From positions 1,364,001-1,428,000 of the forward strand of contig OZ244865.1 in assembly GCA_965221075.1 (NCBI GenBank): a DNA stretch of 64,000 nt, read 5' to 3'. A program made the position numbers and the translations under genes. This DNA is from UBA2970 sp965221075. GTDB lineage: Bacteria; Verrucomicrobiota; Verrucomicrobiia; Limisphaerales; AAA164-E04. Below the pieces are notes generated by a model. The model searched no databases, had not been told where the DNA came from, and was given only the letters and a program-made list of their open reading frames with translations. Positions 29,453-38,309 of this stretch are shown here, piece by piece; the first letter of the stretch is position 1, and each line of letters starts with the position of its first letter.

Positions 29453-30227
29453 CGGGAGGATCTTCTTGGTGGCGGTGGGGTCCAGGAGGCGCTGGACCGG
29501 TAGCGGGTCCCTAAGTTGATCCAGCCATCCTGGTTGGGCAAGCCATTTCTGGCTCCTTGCCCTATCCCCGAGGCTCTTCGGAAATGTCCCCTTCGGAAAG
29601 CCGGATCGCGGGAGGCGGCGGCATCGGCTCGAGCGCCTGGGAGAGCTTCCAAGGCTACTCCGTTCCGGCTGGAAGCCGGAATGGACCTCTCGCCGTCTGC
29701 GCGCCTTCCCGGGCCTGCGAAACGCTGATCCCTGGCGGGGACGGCCGCGAGGCGGCATGGCAGGACTGCTTGGAGAGAGGAGGAGCCTTGTCGTGCCGTT
29801 CGGGGATCGGTTCTCGCATTCGGCAACAGCCTCGGTAGGGAAGCTGTCAAGGCGGCCCTGACAGGCAGGCGGGACGCTGGTCTGCCGGCAGAGGGGCAAG
29901 CTGGCTGGCAGCGGTTTCTGGGCTGGGGGCCGAGGCCGGACGCAGTTCCGGATAGTCCGGGAACTCGGCTCGGCGGCGAATCCGCGCTTGGCGGAGCTGG
30001 CCCGCGGGCGCATCCGGTTCCCCTCCGATCCCGTCCTGGCGGCCGTTCCGGATCGGGAAGAAAGAGTCCCTGGCCGTGGAATGGACATGGCTGGCGATGA
30101 GCGTCGCGTCCGGCGCTTGCTGCCTGTCGCAGTTGCGGATTCCCGGATCCGTCTGTTCCCCGTAGGCTGGGATTGATTCCGCTGGCCGCCCGGGACAGCA
30201 CGGGCTAGAGTCGGGACCATTCCTGCC
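29453..30227. other. GC-rich non-coding spacer, 775 bp
   Basis: The longest spacer in the window, between the divergent DUF4399 and DUF1501 genes. Frames through it lack coding bias. A weak box TGGCCG (30183-30188) N17 TAGAGT (30206-30211) sits 16 bases before the DUF1501 start. Near 29510-29550 are two short self-complementary stretches (for example GGCAAGCC and GGCTCCTTGCC) that could fold. Nothing else was recognised. Confidence 0.55.
30183..30211 (+). promoter_or_regulatory. Weak promoter-like box TGGCCG-N17-TAGAGT before the DUF1501 gene
   Basis: The -10 half TAGAGT is identical to that of the small basic protein promoter, and the spacing is 17. The -35 half is poor. The ATG follows 17 bases after the -10 box. 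Confidence 0.3.
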
Positions 30228-31724
30228 ATGGAGACGCGAAGCTGGAATCGAAGGGAGTTCCTGCGGACGGCCGGAACCGCGACCCTGGGAGCGCTGGCGG
30301 CTGGGCCTCCCGTCGCTCTCTGGCCCGAACCGGGAGCCGCAGCGCCCGAAGCCACGGCCGATACCCTGATCCTGCTCTGGATGGGGGGCGGCATGGCCTC
30401 CACCGAAACCTTCGATCCCAAGCGCTACGTCCCCTTCGAGAAGGGGATGGATCCCGCCCGGGTGCTGAGCACCTTCCCCGCCATCGACACCGCAGTCGAC
30501 CCGATCAAGTTCTCCAGCGGCCTGGAGCGTATGGCAGGGGTGATGGACCGGGGAGCGCTGATCCGGTCCTACACCGCCGGCGACCTGGGATTCATTCTCC
30601 ATTCCCGGCACCAGTACCACTGGCACACCGGCTACGCTCCGCCCCAGACGGTGGCGGCTCCGCACCTGGGAGCGGTGATCTCCCGCACCCTGGGGCCCCG
30701 GGATCCGGCCATGCCCGCCTTCATCGACATCGGGCAGCGCTTCGACGTGGGGGAGGGGGAGGAGCTCAAGGCCTTCCACACGGCCGGCTTCCTGGGCAGC
30801 GAGTACGGCCCCTTCATCGTGCCCTATCCCGATCAGGCGGTGGAGGCGGTCCGCCCTCCCAAGGGGATGAGCGCCTCGCGCTTCCAGGATCGCAACCGGC
30901 TCTACCGGCGCCTGCTGGAGGCCAGCCCCGTCGGTGAGTTCGGCAGCGACTACCAGAAGGAGTCGCTGGTCCGCTCCCTGGACAACGCCCACCGCCTGCT
31001 CAGCTCTCCCTCCGCCCTGGCCTTCGACCTGTCCCTCGAGCCGAAGGAGTCGCTGGCGAGGTACCTGCCCGAGGGAGTGGATCCGGATCGCGTCTCCTCG
31101 GCCGACTTCCGACGGGACGGCTCCTACGAGGCCGGGACCCTGGGACGGTTCGGGCTGGGATGCCTGCTGGCCCGGCGCCTGGTGGAGAACGGGGCCCGCT
31201 TCATCGAGGTGACCACCGAGTACATCCCCTTCCTCAACTGGGACACCCACGAGCACGGGCATCGCCGGCTGGTGGACATGAAGCGCCAGATCGATCGTCC
31301 GGTCTCGCAGCTGATCCTCGATCTTGAGGAGAGGGGCCTGCTGGATCGCACCCTGGTGGTCGTCGCCAGCGAGTTCAGCAGGGACATGATGACCGAGGGC
31401 AAGCCCGACCAGAAGGTCAAGGACCAGGTGTTCGTTCCCCAGAGGATCGAGGAGGAGAAGCACTACGGCATGCACCGCCACTTCACCGACGCGGGAAGCG
31501 TTCTGCTGTATGGCGGGGGCGTCCGCAGGGGCATGCTGCATGGCGAGACTGCGGACGAGCGCCCCTGCAGCACCGTCCGGGATCGGGTGGTGATCGAGGA
31601 TCTGCACGCCACTCTCTACCGGGCCATGGGCATTTCCCCACGCCTGGCCTACGAGGTCGAGAAGCGCCCCTTCTACGTCACCAGGGACGGGCTCGGAAAG
31701 CCCATCGAGCCGCTCTTCTCGTAG
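30228..31724 (+). CDS. DUF1501-domain protein with Tat-type signal
   Basis: The 498-residue protein begins METRSWNRREFLRTAGTATL, a twin-arginine signal. The DUF1501 (sulfatase-like fold) body has ILLWMGGGMASTETFDPK, YHWHTGY, HLGAVISRTLGP, FIEVTTEYIPFLNWDTHEHG, VVVASEFSRD and VVIEDLHATLYRAMGI. DUF1501 proteins usually pair with a PSD1 (DUF1549/DUF1553) cytochrome-type partner; here it stands alone between two non-coding spacers, unlike the pair at 41634-46180. The in vivo role of the family is unknown; export and a metal-dependent hydrolase-like fold are suggested. Confidence 0.88.
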   Translation: METRSWNRREFLRTAGTATLGALAAGPPVALWPEPGAAAPEATADTLILLWMGGGMASTETFDPKRYVPFEKGMDPARVLSTFPAIDTAVDPIKFSSGLERMAGVMDRGALIRSYTAGDLGFILHSRHQYHWHTGYAPPQTVAAPHLGAVISRTLGPRDPAMPAFIDIGQRFDVGEGEELKAFHTAGFLGSEYGPFIVPYPDQAVEAVRPPKGMSASRFQDRNRLYRRLLEASPVGEFGSDYQKESLVRSLDNAHRLLSSPSALAFDLSLEPKESLARYLPEGVDPDRVSSADFRRDGSYEAGTLGRFGLGCLLARRLVENGARFIEVTTEYIPFLNWDTHEHGHRRLVDMKRQIDRPVSQLILDLEERGLLDRTLVVVASEFSRDMMTEGKPDQKVKDQVFVPQRIEEEKHYGMHRHFTDAGSVLLYGGGVRRGMLHGETADERPCSTVRDRVVIEDLHATLYRAMGISPRLAYEVEKRPFYVTRDGLGKPIEPLFS

Positions 31725-31756
31725 GAGGCTCCAGGGCATCCCGCCCTCCTGTCTTT
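31722..31756 (+). terminator. Possible intrinsic terminator after the DUF1501 gene
   Basis: Starting at the stop codon, AGGA...AGGGC can pair with GCCCT...TCCT around a 5-base loop (with a small bulge), followed by GTCTTT. The U-run is short, so termination strength is uncertain. Confidence 0.35.
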
Positions 31757-32387
31757 CGTCCGTCGCGGCCGGAATGGGCGCTCCCTCGCTGGAGATATCC
31801 CACGAATGCCTTTGCGAGGCCTGTTGGCCGGCCGCCGTCCCCGGAGGCGCTCCACGGGATCCGGGAGATCGCTGAGCGCGTCGGACAGGCGATGAGCAGC
31901 TGCTGCGCCGGTGTCTTCTTGGAAGGATTGCGCGGCGAGCCATGGCCGAGGCCGCATCGCGTCGCCTTTCCGGATCCCTGTCCCGGGAGGGACGGGTCCC
32001 GAAGCAGCGGCAGTTCAGCCGGCGGAGCGGGCGTGAGCCGGACGGCGCCGGCTTCCATGCACGTGGACGGGAGGCCGCTGGATTCCCGGACAGGGGGCGT
32101 TCAGGGGCTGATGGAACGCATAGCGTATCCAGCAGCGGGATTCCTCCGGTCGGCTTTCGGCCCTGCCGCGGCGCAGGAGAACGACGCTGTAGCGAAGCGG
32201 GGATTCGAGCGTCCCGAGCGTCGAGACGGTGCCCGCTGCCATCGGCGAGCGATCCTGCCAGGCGTTCCTGGCAAGCAGGCGCCAGTCCGATAGGCTGCGC
32301 ATGGATGGTGCGCCGCGAAGCGGGGATCCTGCTGGGCGGCCCCATTGATTGGGGGCCTGACGGGGCGGCAAGGCTCCAGGGGGCGCT
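31757..32387. other. GC-rich non-coding spacer, 631 bp
   Basis: Lies between the convergent ends of the DUF1501 gene and the DUF6580-like gene. A perfect short hairpin TGCCAGG-CGTT-CCTGGCA occupies 32256-32273. Frames lack codon bias; one very long minus-strand frame runs through it and across the DUF1501 gene but is an artefact of high GC content. Confidence 0.55.
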
Positions 32388-32963
32388 CTATCCGGCCTGG
32401 GGAGGATTCGCCAGCGCCACCGCCTCACGCCGCAGGAATCCCAGGTGGCGCCGCCAGGCCAGGGTGAACAGGGAGGTGAAGAGCAGGGTGCTGGCCAGGC
32501 TGTTCCGGAAGAACTTCCAGGTCTCGTCCCAGCCCTCGGTTCCAGTAGTCAGGGCCTGGATCCACCCGGCCGGGCTCTTGGGATAGTCGGGGCTGCCCAG
32601 GAAGGCGGCGGTGTTGGTGATCAGGTAGAAGAGGACCGCTCCGCCCAGCCCGGCGCCCAGCATGCGTGGAAGGGAGGCCCTGGGGCCGGCCATCGCCCCC
32701 AGGACCAGGAGCAGGGCGTAGGCGACGTAGCTGGGGATCAGGACGGCCTGGAAGGGAGCGGCCCCGTAGTGGAGGTTCAGGGCGACATCGGTGAAAACCA
32801 TGGCTCCCATGGGGAGGAACCAGGCCCGCCCCAGGAAGGCGCCGGTGCACACCATCAGGGCCAGCGCGGCGCTGAAGTTGGGGGGCATCAGGCCCGGCCA
32901 GCGGGTGGCGGCGAACACCAGCATGAGCACCAGGTAGAGAACCCATGAGCGCTTGTCGATCAC
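32388..32963 (-). CDS. Small polytopic membrane protein, DUF6580-like
   Basis: The protein has 191 residues from the GTG at 32963. Five to six hydrophobic segments are seen (WVLYLVLMLVFAATRWPGLM; FSAALALMVCTGAFLG; VLIPSYVAYALLLVLGAMAG; GAVLFYLITNTAAFLG). The TRWPGLMPPNFSAALAL start and the ITNTAAFLGSPDYPKSPAGWIQAL core, plus the membrane C-terminus, fit DUF6580-type proteins, which resemble ECF-transporter S-components. This points to a possible vitamin uptake role, but no ECF ATPase/T-component is adjacent. A longer start (TTG at 32999) is possible. Confidence 0.75.
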   Translation of the reverse strand: MIDKRSWVLYLVLMLVFAATRWPGLMPPNFSAALALMVCTGAFLGRAWFLPMGAMVFTDVALNLHYGAAPFQAVLIPSYVAYALLLVLGAMAGPRASLPRMLGAGLGGAVLFYLITNTAAFLGSPDYPKSPAGWIQALTTGTEGWDETWKFFRNSLASTLLFTSLFTLAWRRHLGFLRREAVALANPPQAG

Positions 32964-33015
32964 CGGAGGGGAGGATAGGGGGCTCCGGCAAGGCCGCAAG
33001 CGCCGATGCTCAGGG

Positions 33016-34083
33016 CTAGAAGAGCCGCATCTGCCGCGGTTCCCTGCGGAAGCTCTCCGCCGAGAGGGGAGCCGGCTCCCGGTTCAGGCCCAGCTTCCGG
33101 CAGGACACCCTGAACAGCTGCCCGATCTGCTCGGCGTGGACGCCCTCCCCGGTCATGCGCTGGTGGAAGGCGGAAGAGGAGAGCTTGCCTCCCCGCATGC
33201 TGCGCAGCCTGCCCAGCACCTTCTCGGCCCGCAGCGGGTAGCGCTCCTCCAGCCAGCCGACGAAGATGTCCTCCACGGCGTGCGGCAGCCGCAGGAGGAC
33301 CTTGCCCGCCGTGGTGGCTCCAGCCCCGGCCGCCTGGGCGAGGATCTCGGGGATCTCGTGGTCGTTGAGTCCCGGTATCACCGGGGCCACCAGCACGCCG
33401 ACAGGGATCCCCAGCGCTGCCAGCCTCTCGATCGCGCGCAGCCGGGCCTGGGGAGGAGAGGTCCTGGGCTCCATGTCGCGGCGCAGCTGGGGGTCGAGGG
33501 TGGTGATGGAGATCATCGCCTGGACCGCTCCGGCTCGGGCCAGAGGCAGGAGCAGGTCGGCGTCCCTGAGCACCAGATCGTTCTTGGTGACGATCCCCAC
33601 CGGATTGAGAAACTCGGCCAGGACCTCGAGGCAGCCGCGGGTGATCCTCAGGCGGCGCTCGATCGGCTGGTAGGGATCGGTGACCCCGCTCATGGCCAGG
33701 GGCCTGGGCTTCCACCTGCGGGAGGAGAGCTCCCGGCGCAGGAGCGCGGGGGCCTCCTCCTTGACCAGGATCCGGGTCTCGAAGTCCAGGCCCGGGGAGA
33801 AGCCCAGGTACTCGTGGGTGGGCCTAGCGTAGCAGTAGACGCAGCCGTGCTCGCAGCCCCGGTAGGGATTGATCGAGGCCTCGAAGGGGATGTCGGGGCT
33901 GCTGTTGGTGGTGATCAGGCTCGCCGAGCGGTCCCTGAGGTAGAGGGTGGCGCCCGGAGCCTCGGGAGGGGCTTCCGGGTCGGGCTCCAGGTGCAGGGCC
34001 TCGAAGCGGTTGGGCGGGTTGCGGACCACGCCCCGGCCGGCGGATGAAGCCGGAACTCCGGGACTTGAACCCTGGTGCGGCAT
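33016..34083 (-). CDS. Radical SAM protein of the PA0069 / spore photoproduct lyase-like family
   Basis: The 355-residue protein has the 4Fe-4S cluster motif C-EHG-C-VY-C in SINPYRGCEHGCVYCYARPTHEYLG. ETRILVKEEAPALLRREL, SGVTDPYQPIERRLRITRGCLEVL, SITTLDPQLRRDMEPRTSPPQARLRAIERL and PVIPGLND follow. These are the standard marks of the 'PA0069 family radical SAM' proteins, related to DNA photoproduct lyase (SplB). The C-terminus (about 290-355) is the usual helical extension. The native reaction is not established. It is divergent from the orphan ABC ATPase. Confidence 0.88.
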   Translation of the reverse strand: MPHQGSSPGVPASSAGRGVVRNPPNRFEALHLEPDPEAPPEAPGATLYLRDRSASLITTNSSPDIPFEASINPYRGCEHGCVYCYARPTHEYLGFSPGLDFETRILVKEEAPALLRRELSSRRWKPRPLAMSGVTDPYQPIERRLRITRGCLEVLAEFLNPVGIVTKNDLVLRDADLLLPLARAGAVQAMISITTLDPQLRRDMEPRTSPPQARLRAIERLAALGIPVGVLVAPVIPGLNDHEIPEILAQAAGAGATTAGKVLLRLPHAVEDIFVGWLEERYPLRAEKVLGRLRSMRGGKLSSSAFHQRMTGEGVHAEQIGQLFRVSCRKLGLNREPAPLSAESFRREPRQMRLF

Positions 34084-34226
34084 GGGATTGATTGGGGGGC
34101 CGTGCCTCCTCCCCGCGATCCATGGAAGCGAGCGACGACCAGACCCCGTCCGGAGCGCCTCGGCCGGGGATCCCCTTGATGGCAGGACCCAGGACCGCCC
34201 GCAAGGGCAATCGGGGAGGGATAGGC

Positions 34227-35306
34227 GTGGAGGCGGAAGCGCTGGCCCGCATCTACCCGGGAAGCTCCGTTCCGGCCCTGGAGGGGGTGGATCTGGCCGT
34301 TCCGGGCGGATCCTCCCTCTGCGTTGTGGGGGCCTCGGGATCGGGAAAGACCACGCTGCTGCGGCTGATCGCCGGGCTGGAGGATCCGGACCGGGGGGAG
34401 GTCCGCATCGACGGCGTTCCGGTGGGGCGGATCCCCCCGGGAAAGCGGGGCATCTCGCTGCTCTTCCAGGAGGCCTCCCTCTACCCCGGCCTGACCGTCT
34501 GGGACAACCTGGCCATCTGCCTTGACCTGCGGCGCCGCAGGTCGGGCCCGGCGCGCGAGGCGGCCCTGGCGATGGCCCGGAAGTTCGGTCTCGGGCGGCG
34601 CCTCGAGGCCCTGCCCGATCAGCTCTCCCGGGGAGAGCAGCAGAGGGTGGCCCTGGGACGGGCCATGCTGCGCCGTCCGGGGCTGCTGCTCCTGGACGAG
34701 CCCCTGGCCAGCCTCGATCCCGAGATGCGCTTCCACCTCAGGCTGGAGATAGCCAGGCTGCAGGAGGAGACTGGCGCCACCATGGTCCATGTCACCCACG
34801 ATCCCTTCGAGGCCTTCACCCTGGGGGACCGGGTGGCGGTGCTCCACCAGGGACGCCTCCAGCAGCTGGACAGCCCCGAGGGGATCCGCACCCGGCCTGC
34901 CAACCGGCATGTGGCCGCCTTCGCCAGCTTCCCTCCCATGAACTTCCTGCAAGGCCGCCGCAAGGGGAGCGCCTGGGAGGGCGGAGGGATCTCTCTCGAC
35001 CTGCAGCCACCGGTGCCGGACCGGGCCCCGGTGGTGGCGGGAATCCCTCCCCGCTCCCTGCGGGTGGGGACAGGCGGCTCCTCTCCGGGAATCCGGGCCT
35101 CCGTGCTGCGGTCCGAGGCCCTCGGGGAGCAGGGGATCGTCTACCTGGAGGCCTCGGGCCGGATGCTGGTTTCGCTGCTCGAACGCCTACCGCTGCCCCG
35201 GCGCGGGGACATTCTCCCGCTGAGGATCGAGCCCGATGGGATCCTGTGGTTCGACGCCGAAAGCGGCAGCCTGGCCGGAGGACCGGTTCCCGGCGCGGGC
35301 AGTTAG
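34227..35306 (+). CDS. MalK/UgpC-type ABC transporter ATPase (orphan)
   Basis: The protein has 359 residues from a GTG start with GGGGAGGG 7 bases upstream; an earlier ATG at 34122 or 34179 would add a Pro-rich tail unlike the family. Walker A is GASGSGKTTLL, the Q-loop is LLFQEASLYPGLTV, the signature is LSRGEQQRVALGRA, Walker B LLLLDEPLASLDPEM, and the switch His is in VHVTHDPFEA. The C-terminal about 110 residues hold the TOBE/MalK regulatory fold, ending in ILPLRIEPDGILWFDAESG. This is the sugar-importer ATPase class (CUT1), which needs two permeases and a binding protein; none is nearby, so it may serve several distant importers. Confidence 0.88.
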   Translation: MEAEALARIYPGSSVPALEGVDLAVPGGSSLCVVGASGSGKTTLLRLIAGLEDPDRGEVRIDGVPVGRIPPGKRGISLLFQEASLYPGLTVWDNLAICLDLRRRRSGPAREAALAMARKFGLGRRLEALPDQLSRGEQQRVALGRAMLRRPGLLLLDEPLASLDPEMRFHLRLEIARLQEETGATMVHVTHDPFEAFTLGDRVAVLHQGRLQQLDSPEGIRTRPANRHVAAFASFPPMNFLQGRRKGSAWEGGGISLDLQPPVPDRAPVVAGIPPRSLRVGTGGSSPGIRASVLRSEALGEQGIVYLEASGRMLVSLLERLPLPRRGDILPLRIEPDGILWFDAESGSLAGGPVPGAGS

Positions 35307-35391
35307 TGGTCGAGCGCTTATTTCTGCCGCGTTGGTCATTACCCGATCCATGTCAACACTATCGCAATACCGCAGCCCGCGCTGCGACACC

Positions 35392-35709
35392 TCACGCGAC
35401 CGCCCCGAGGCCGTTCTTCGCCACCAGCGTCAGCAGCTTCAGCGAGGGGCCGCGCGGGCGCTTCTCGCCGCGCTCCCACTGGCTCACCAACCCGGTCGTC
35501 ACGTTGAGATGGCGGGCGAACACCGCCTGGCTCGCGTTCTCCCGCAGCCGAAGCGCCCGGATGTCCTCCGGCGCCATCTCCTCCACCGGCGTCAGGCACA
35601 TCTCGTCGAACGACTTCATCGTCCGCTTCGATATTACCCCCGCCTCCGCCATGCCGAGCGCCGTCTCGTGCACCGACGCCAGCACTTCGCTCCCATACTG
35701 CTTAGCCAT
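35392..35709 (-). CDS. HTH antitoxin (XRE/HigA-type) of a toxin-antitoxin pair
   Basis: The 105-residue protein begins MAKQYGSEVLASVHETALGM. A C-terminal helix-turn-helix (about 55-90) has LRLRENASQAVFARHLNVTTGLVSQWERGEKRPRG. The N-terminal half is a dimer/toxin-binding part of the NadS/HigA type. It overlaps the upstream toxin gene by 8 bases, giving a toxin-first operon as in HigBA. It would bind the operon promoter and repress it. Codon bias is weaker than in the neighbours, in keeping with acquisition. Confidence 0.88.
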   Translation of the reverse strand: MAKQYGSEVLASVHETALGMAEAGVISKRTMKSFDEMCLTPVEEMAPEDIRALRLRENASQAVFARHLNVTTGLVSQWERGEKRPRGPSLKLLTLVAKNGLGAVA

Positions 35710-36076
35710 TGCAGTTCACCTCTCTGATCGTTCCGTTCTCCAGCATCGCATCGATATCGGCATCGTCCAGTCGGAGGATCTCGTCGGCCAGATTTCGTAC
35801 CGCCCTGAGTTCCGTTCGTCGAAGATTCTCCCGGTCGCTCTTGGCGAATCCGTGAAGGAAAAACGCTCGCTCACCCCGCCGTATCACCAGGATCGCCCGG
35901 ACGCCCCCGGATCTGCCCTGGCCCGGACGCGCGACGCGCTGCTTGAAGACGCCGCCGCCGAGATCGGCATCGATCGATCCCTTCGCTATGCGCTCTACGG
36001 CTTCGCACAGCGCACGATCCCCGATGTCTTCGCTACGAGCGAAACGCGCAAAGGCCTTGGTCCTAAAGATGCGCAA
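35702..36076 (-). CDS. RelE/HigB-like toxin (PF06296 type)
   Basis: The 124-residue protein begins MRIFRTKAFARFARSEDIGD. The core pattern LCEAVERIAKG..DADLGGGVFKQRVARPGQGRSGG and FFLHGFAKSDRENL is that of the RelE-like toxins that pair with an XRE antitoxin. Such toxins cut mRNA at the ribosome. The start codon is TTG preceded by GGGGCAGGA. The downstream antitoxin overlaps it. The pair sits next to a decayed transposase in the only clearly accessory part of this region. Confidence 0.85.
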   Translation of the reverse strand: MRIFRTKAFARFARSEDIGDRALCEAVERIAKGSIDADLGGGVFKQRVARPGQGRSGGVRAILVIRRGERAFFLHGFAKSDRENLRRTELRAVRNLADEILRLDDADIDAMLENGTIREVNCNG

Positions 36077-36259
36077 TCCTGCCCCCGCATGCGTGTTCCA
36101 TCATGAATGGCGATATAGCACCAGGTGTTGTATCGATCAAGCCGTCTCAAGATTCCTTCATCGCACTAATTTTGACCTTCACCCTGCGCCGCCGAGAGTT
36201 GGTGAGGTGGTCGGGGTCGTTTGGACAGATTGGAAACAATGCTATGTTCTGGTTTCTGT

Positions 36260-37392
36260 TTAAGTTGGTTGAACGCTTGTGCCCTGGCACTCTGCGAGCC
36301 GTGCACTGGCACGCTTGATCTTCGCCAGGATGTCTTCGCCCTTGGCAACCCACCTGAAGGGCTTGGGGTCGGCGTTGTGCTCTGCCAGGTGCCGCTGGAT
36401 CGCTCTCTTCAGTTGAGAGACGCTGGAGTAGCTCTGGTCTCGGACCACAGTGGTCAGCTCGGCAAAGAACCGCTCGACCATGTTGAGCCAGGAGCTTGAT
36501 GCCGAAGTGAAATGGATCACGATCCTCGGATGCCTGGCCAGCCAGGCCCTGGCCTTGGCGTGCTTGTGCGTACCGTAGCTGTCGGCGATGATGTGGATCG
36601 ACAGCCCGTCGGTTGTTTCGCGGTCGATCTGCTTGAGGAAGCGCTGCCATTCCACGTGCGTGCGCCTGCTTTCCAGACGCTGGATCAGCTTACCGTCCAG
36701 GTAGTTCATTGCCGCAAAGAGCGTGATCGTGCCGTGCCGGTAGTAGTCGTGCGTCTCTGGGTGCGGATGTGCCCCATGCCCAGCAGGCCTGGCTGCGTGC
36801 GTTCCAGCGTCTAATCTTCGACTGCTCGTCGGAGCAGTACGCCACGGCTTTCTCCGGAGGATCCAGGTACAGGCCCACGACATCCCGGAACTTCTCCTCG
36901 AACTCGGGATCGTTCGAGAGCTTGAAGTTGCGCTTGAGGTGGGGCTTCAGGCCGTGAGCACGCCAGGTTTTTCTGACGCTGGAGGCCGAGATGCCGACTT
37001 GGGCCGCCGTGGTCCGGGTGCTGCGCCGCTTGATGCCTGGAGCACGCTGGCCCGATCACCTTCTCGACCACTTCCTGGGGAATGCTCGGCTTGACGCCCC
37101 GGCCCTTGCGATCCACCAGGCCATCGAGCCCCTCCTTGGCGAAGCGCTGCGACCACTTGCACACAGTCTGCTGCGAGGTTCCCACCTCTTTGGCCACGTC
37201 ATCCCGGCTCGTTGCCTCTGGTTGCAGCAGCACGATGCGCGCACGCCGGAGATCTCGTGCCGTTGTAGTGGCGGCACGCACACGGCGGTCGAGCTTAGCT
37301 TCCTGGTCTGCCGAGAGCTCCGGAATCGCAATCGGCCGTCCCGTATCGGTACGCCGCCATGGTGCGGCGCACTGGACCGTACCATGGAACAC
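36260..37392 (-). pseudogene. Decayed IS630-family transposase
   Basis: The N-terminal helix-turn-helix part reads SADQEAKLDRRVRAATTTAR, then LRRARIVLL and VGTSQQTVCKWSQRFAKEGLDGLVDRKGRG (from about 37390). The frame breaks near 37050. It resumes as RRSTRTTAAQVGISASSVRKTW and DPPEKAVAYCSDEQSKI (first catalytic Asp), breaks again near 36815 and 36765, and ends with THDYYRHGTITLFAAMNYLDGKLI, IIADSYGTHKH (second Asp) and SSSWLNMVERFFAEL (Glu). All DDE residues survive, but at least three frameshifts make it inactive. No terminal inverted repeats or target duplication could be defined by eye. It ends about 30 bases from the nadK stop. Confidence 0.85.
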
Positions 37393-37424
37393 ATCTATTA
37401 TCCTTACATGCCAGGAGCAGGACA

Positions 37425-38309
37425 CTAGAAGCTGGTGCCGCTCCACTTCATCTTCTCCCGGAGGGTCTGGAAGAAGCCGGCCCCGCCCACCTGCAGGTAG
37501 TTGAGCTCCCGCCGGCTCCGGCCGATCCGGATCGTCGCACCGGGGGGCAGGAGCTGCGGGTTCTGGCCGTCGCCGCTGAGCACAGTCTCGGGATGCCCTT
37601 CCCCGATCCGCACCTCGACCGACGAGTCCAGCGGCACGATCACCGACCGGTTGGACAGGGCGTGGGGGCAGATGGGGGTGATGGCCATCACCCCGGCTTT
37701 GGGGCTGATGATGGGGCCGCCGGCCGACAGGGAGTAGGCGGTGGAGCCGGTCGGGGTGCAGACGATGAGCCCGTCGCACTGGTAGTCGGTGAGATGGCGC
37801 CCGTCCACGCTCGTCTTCAGCTTCACCATGCGGGAGAGCTCGCGGCGGTGGACCACGAAGTCGTTGAGGGCGGTCAGGGGATCGGCACGCTGGTCCATCC
37901 CCGCCACCTCCGCCTCCAGGAAGGGCCGCGTCGCCACCTTGAAGTCCCCCTGCCAGAGATGGTCGAGGACCATAGGCAGCTGGGCCATGGGCGCGGCGGT
38001 CAGGAAGCCGAGGTTTCCCGTGTTGATCCCGATGACCGGGGTGGTCTCGCCCCGGATCTCCCGGGCGGCGTGCAGCATGGTGCCGTCCCCGCCGATCACC
38101 ATGACCAGGTCCGAGGAATCGATGCGTCGGACGATGGCCGAGGTGTCCTTCTGCTCCCAGGGAACGGTGTCCTCCGTGCCGATGCCCACCTGGGGAGCGA
38201 CGGCCCTGCGGCCGGCTCCCCGGATCCGCTCTGCGGCCTGGAGCAGGTTCTCCCTCCAGTGCGGCTTGTCCTGGTTGGCGATCAGCCCGATCTGCTCAAG
38301 TCGTCGCAT
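37425..38309 (-). CDS. nadK: NAD kinase
   Basis: ATP (or polyphosphate)-NAD kinase of 294 residues, making NADP. G73GDGT77 is the catalytic loop (VMVIGGDGTMLHAAR). GINTGNLGFLTA, ALNDFVVHR (NAD-binding) and DGLIVCTPTGSTAYSLSAGGPI follow, and the C-terminal PHALSNRSVIVP is typical. The start overlaps the tlyA end by 14 bases. The complete C-terminus shows that the nearby transposase did not disrupt the gene. Confidence 0.96.
   Translation of the reverse strand: MRRLEQIGLIANQDKPHWRENLLQAAERIRGAGRRAVAPQVGIGTEDTVPWEQKDTSAIVRRIDSSDLVMVIGGDGTMLHAAREIRGETTPVIGINTGNLGFLTAAPMAQLPMVLDHLWQGDFKVATRPFLEAEVAGMDQRADPLTALNDFVVHRRELSRMVKLKTSVDGRHLTDYQCDGLIVCTPTGSTAYSLSAGGPIISPKAGVMAITPICPHALSNRSVIVPLDSSVEVRIGEGHPETVLSGDGQNPQLLPPGATIRIGRSRRELNYLQVGGAGFFQTLREKMKWSGTSF

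Noticed and set aside
29847..32345. 832-codon minus-strand frame over the DUF1501 gene and two spacers
   Set aside because: It lies antisense to a clear DUF1501 gene and its translation is compositionally odd without known motifs.
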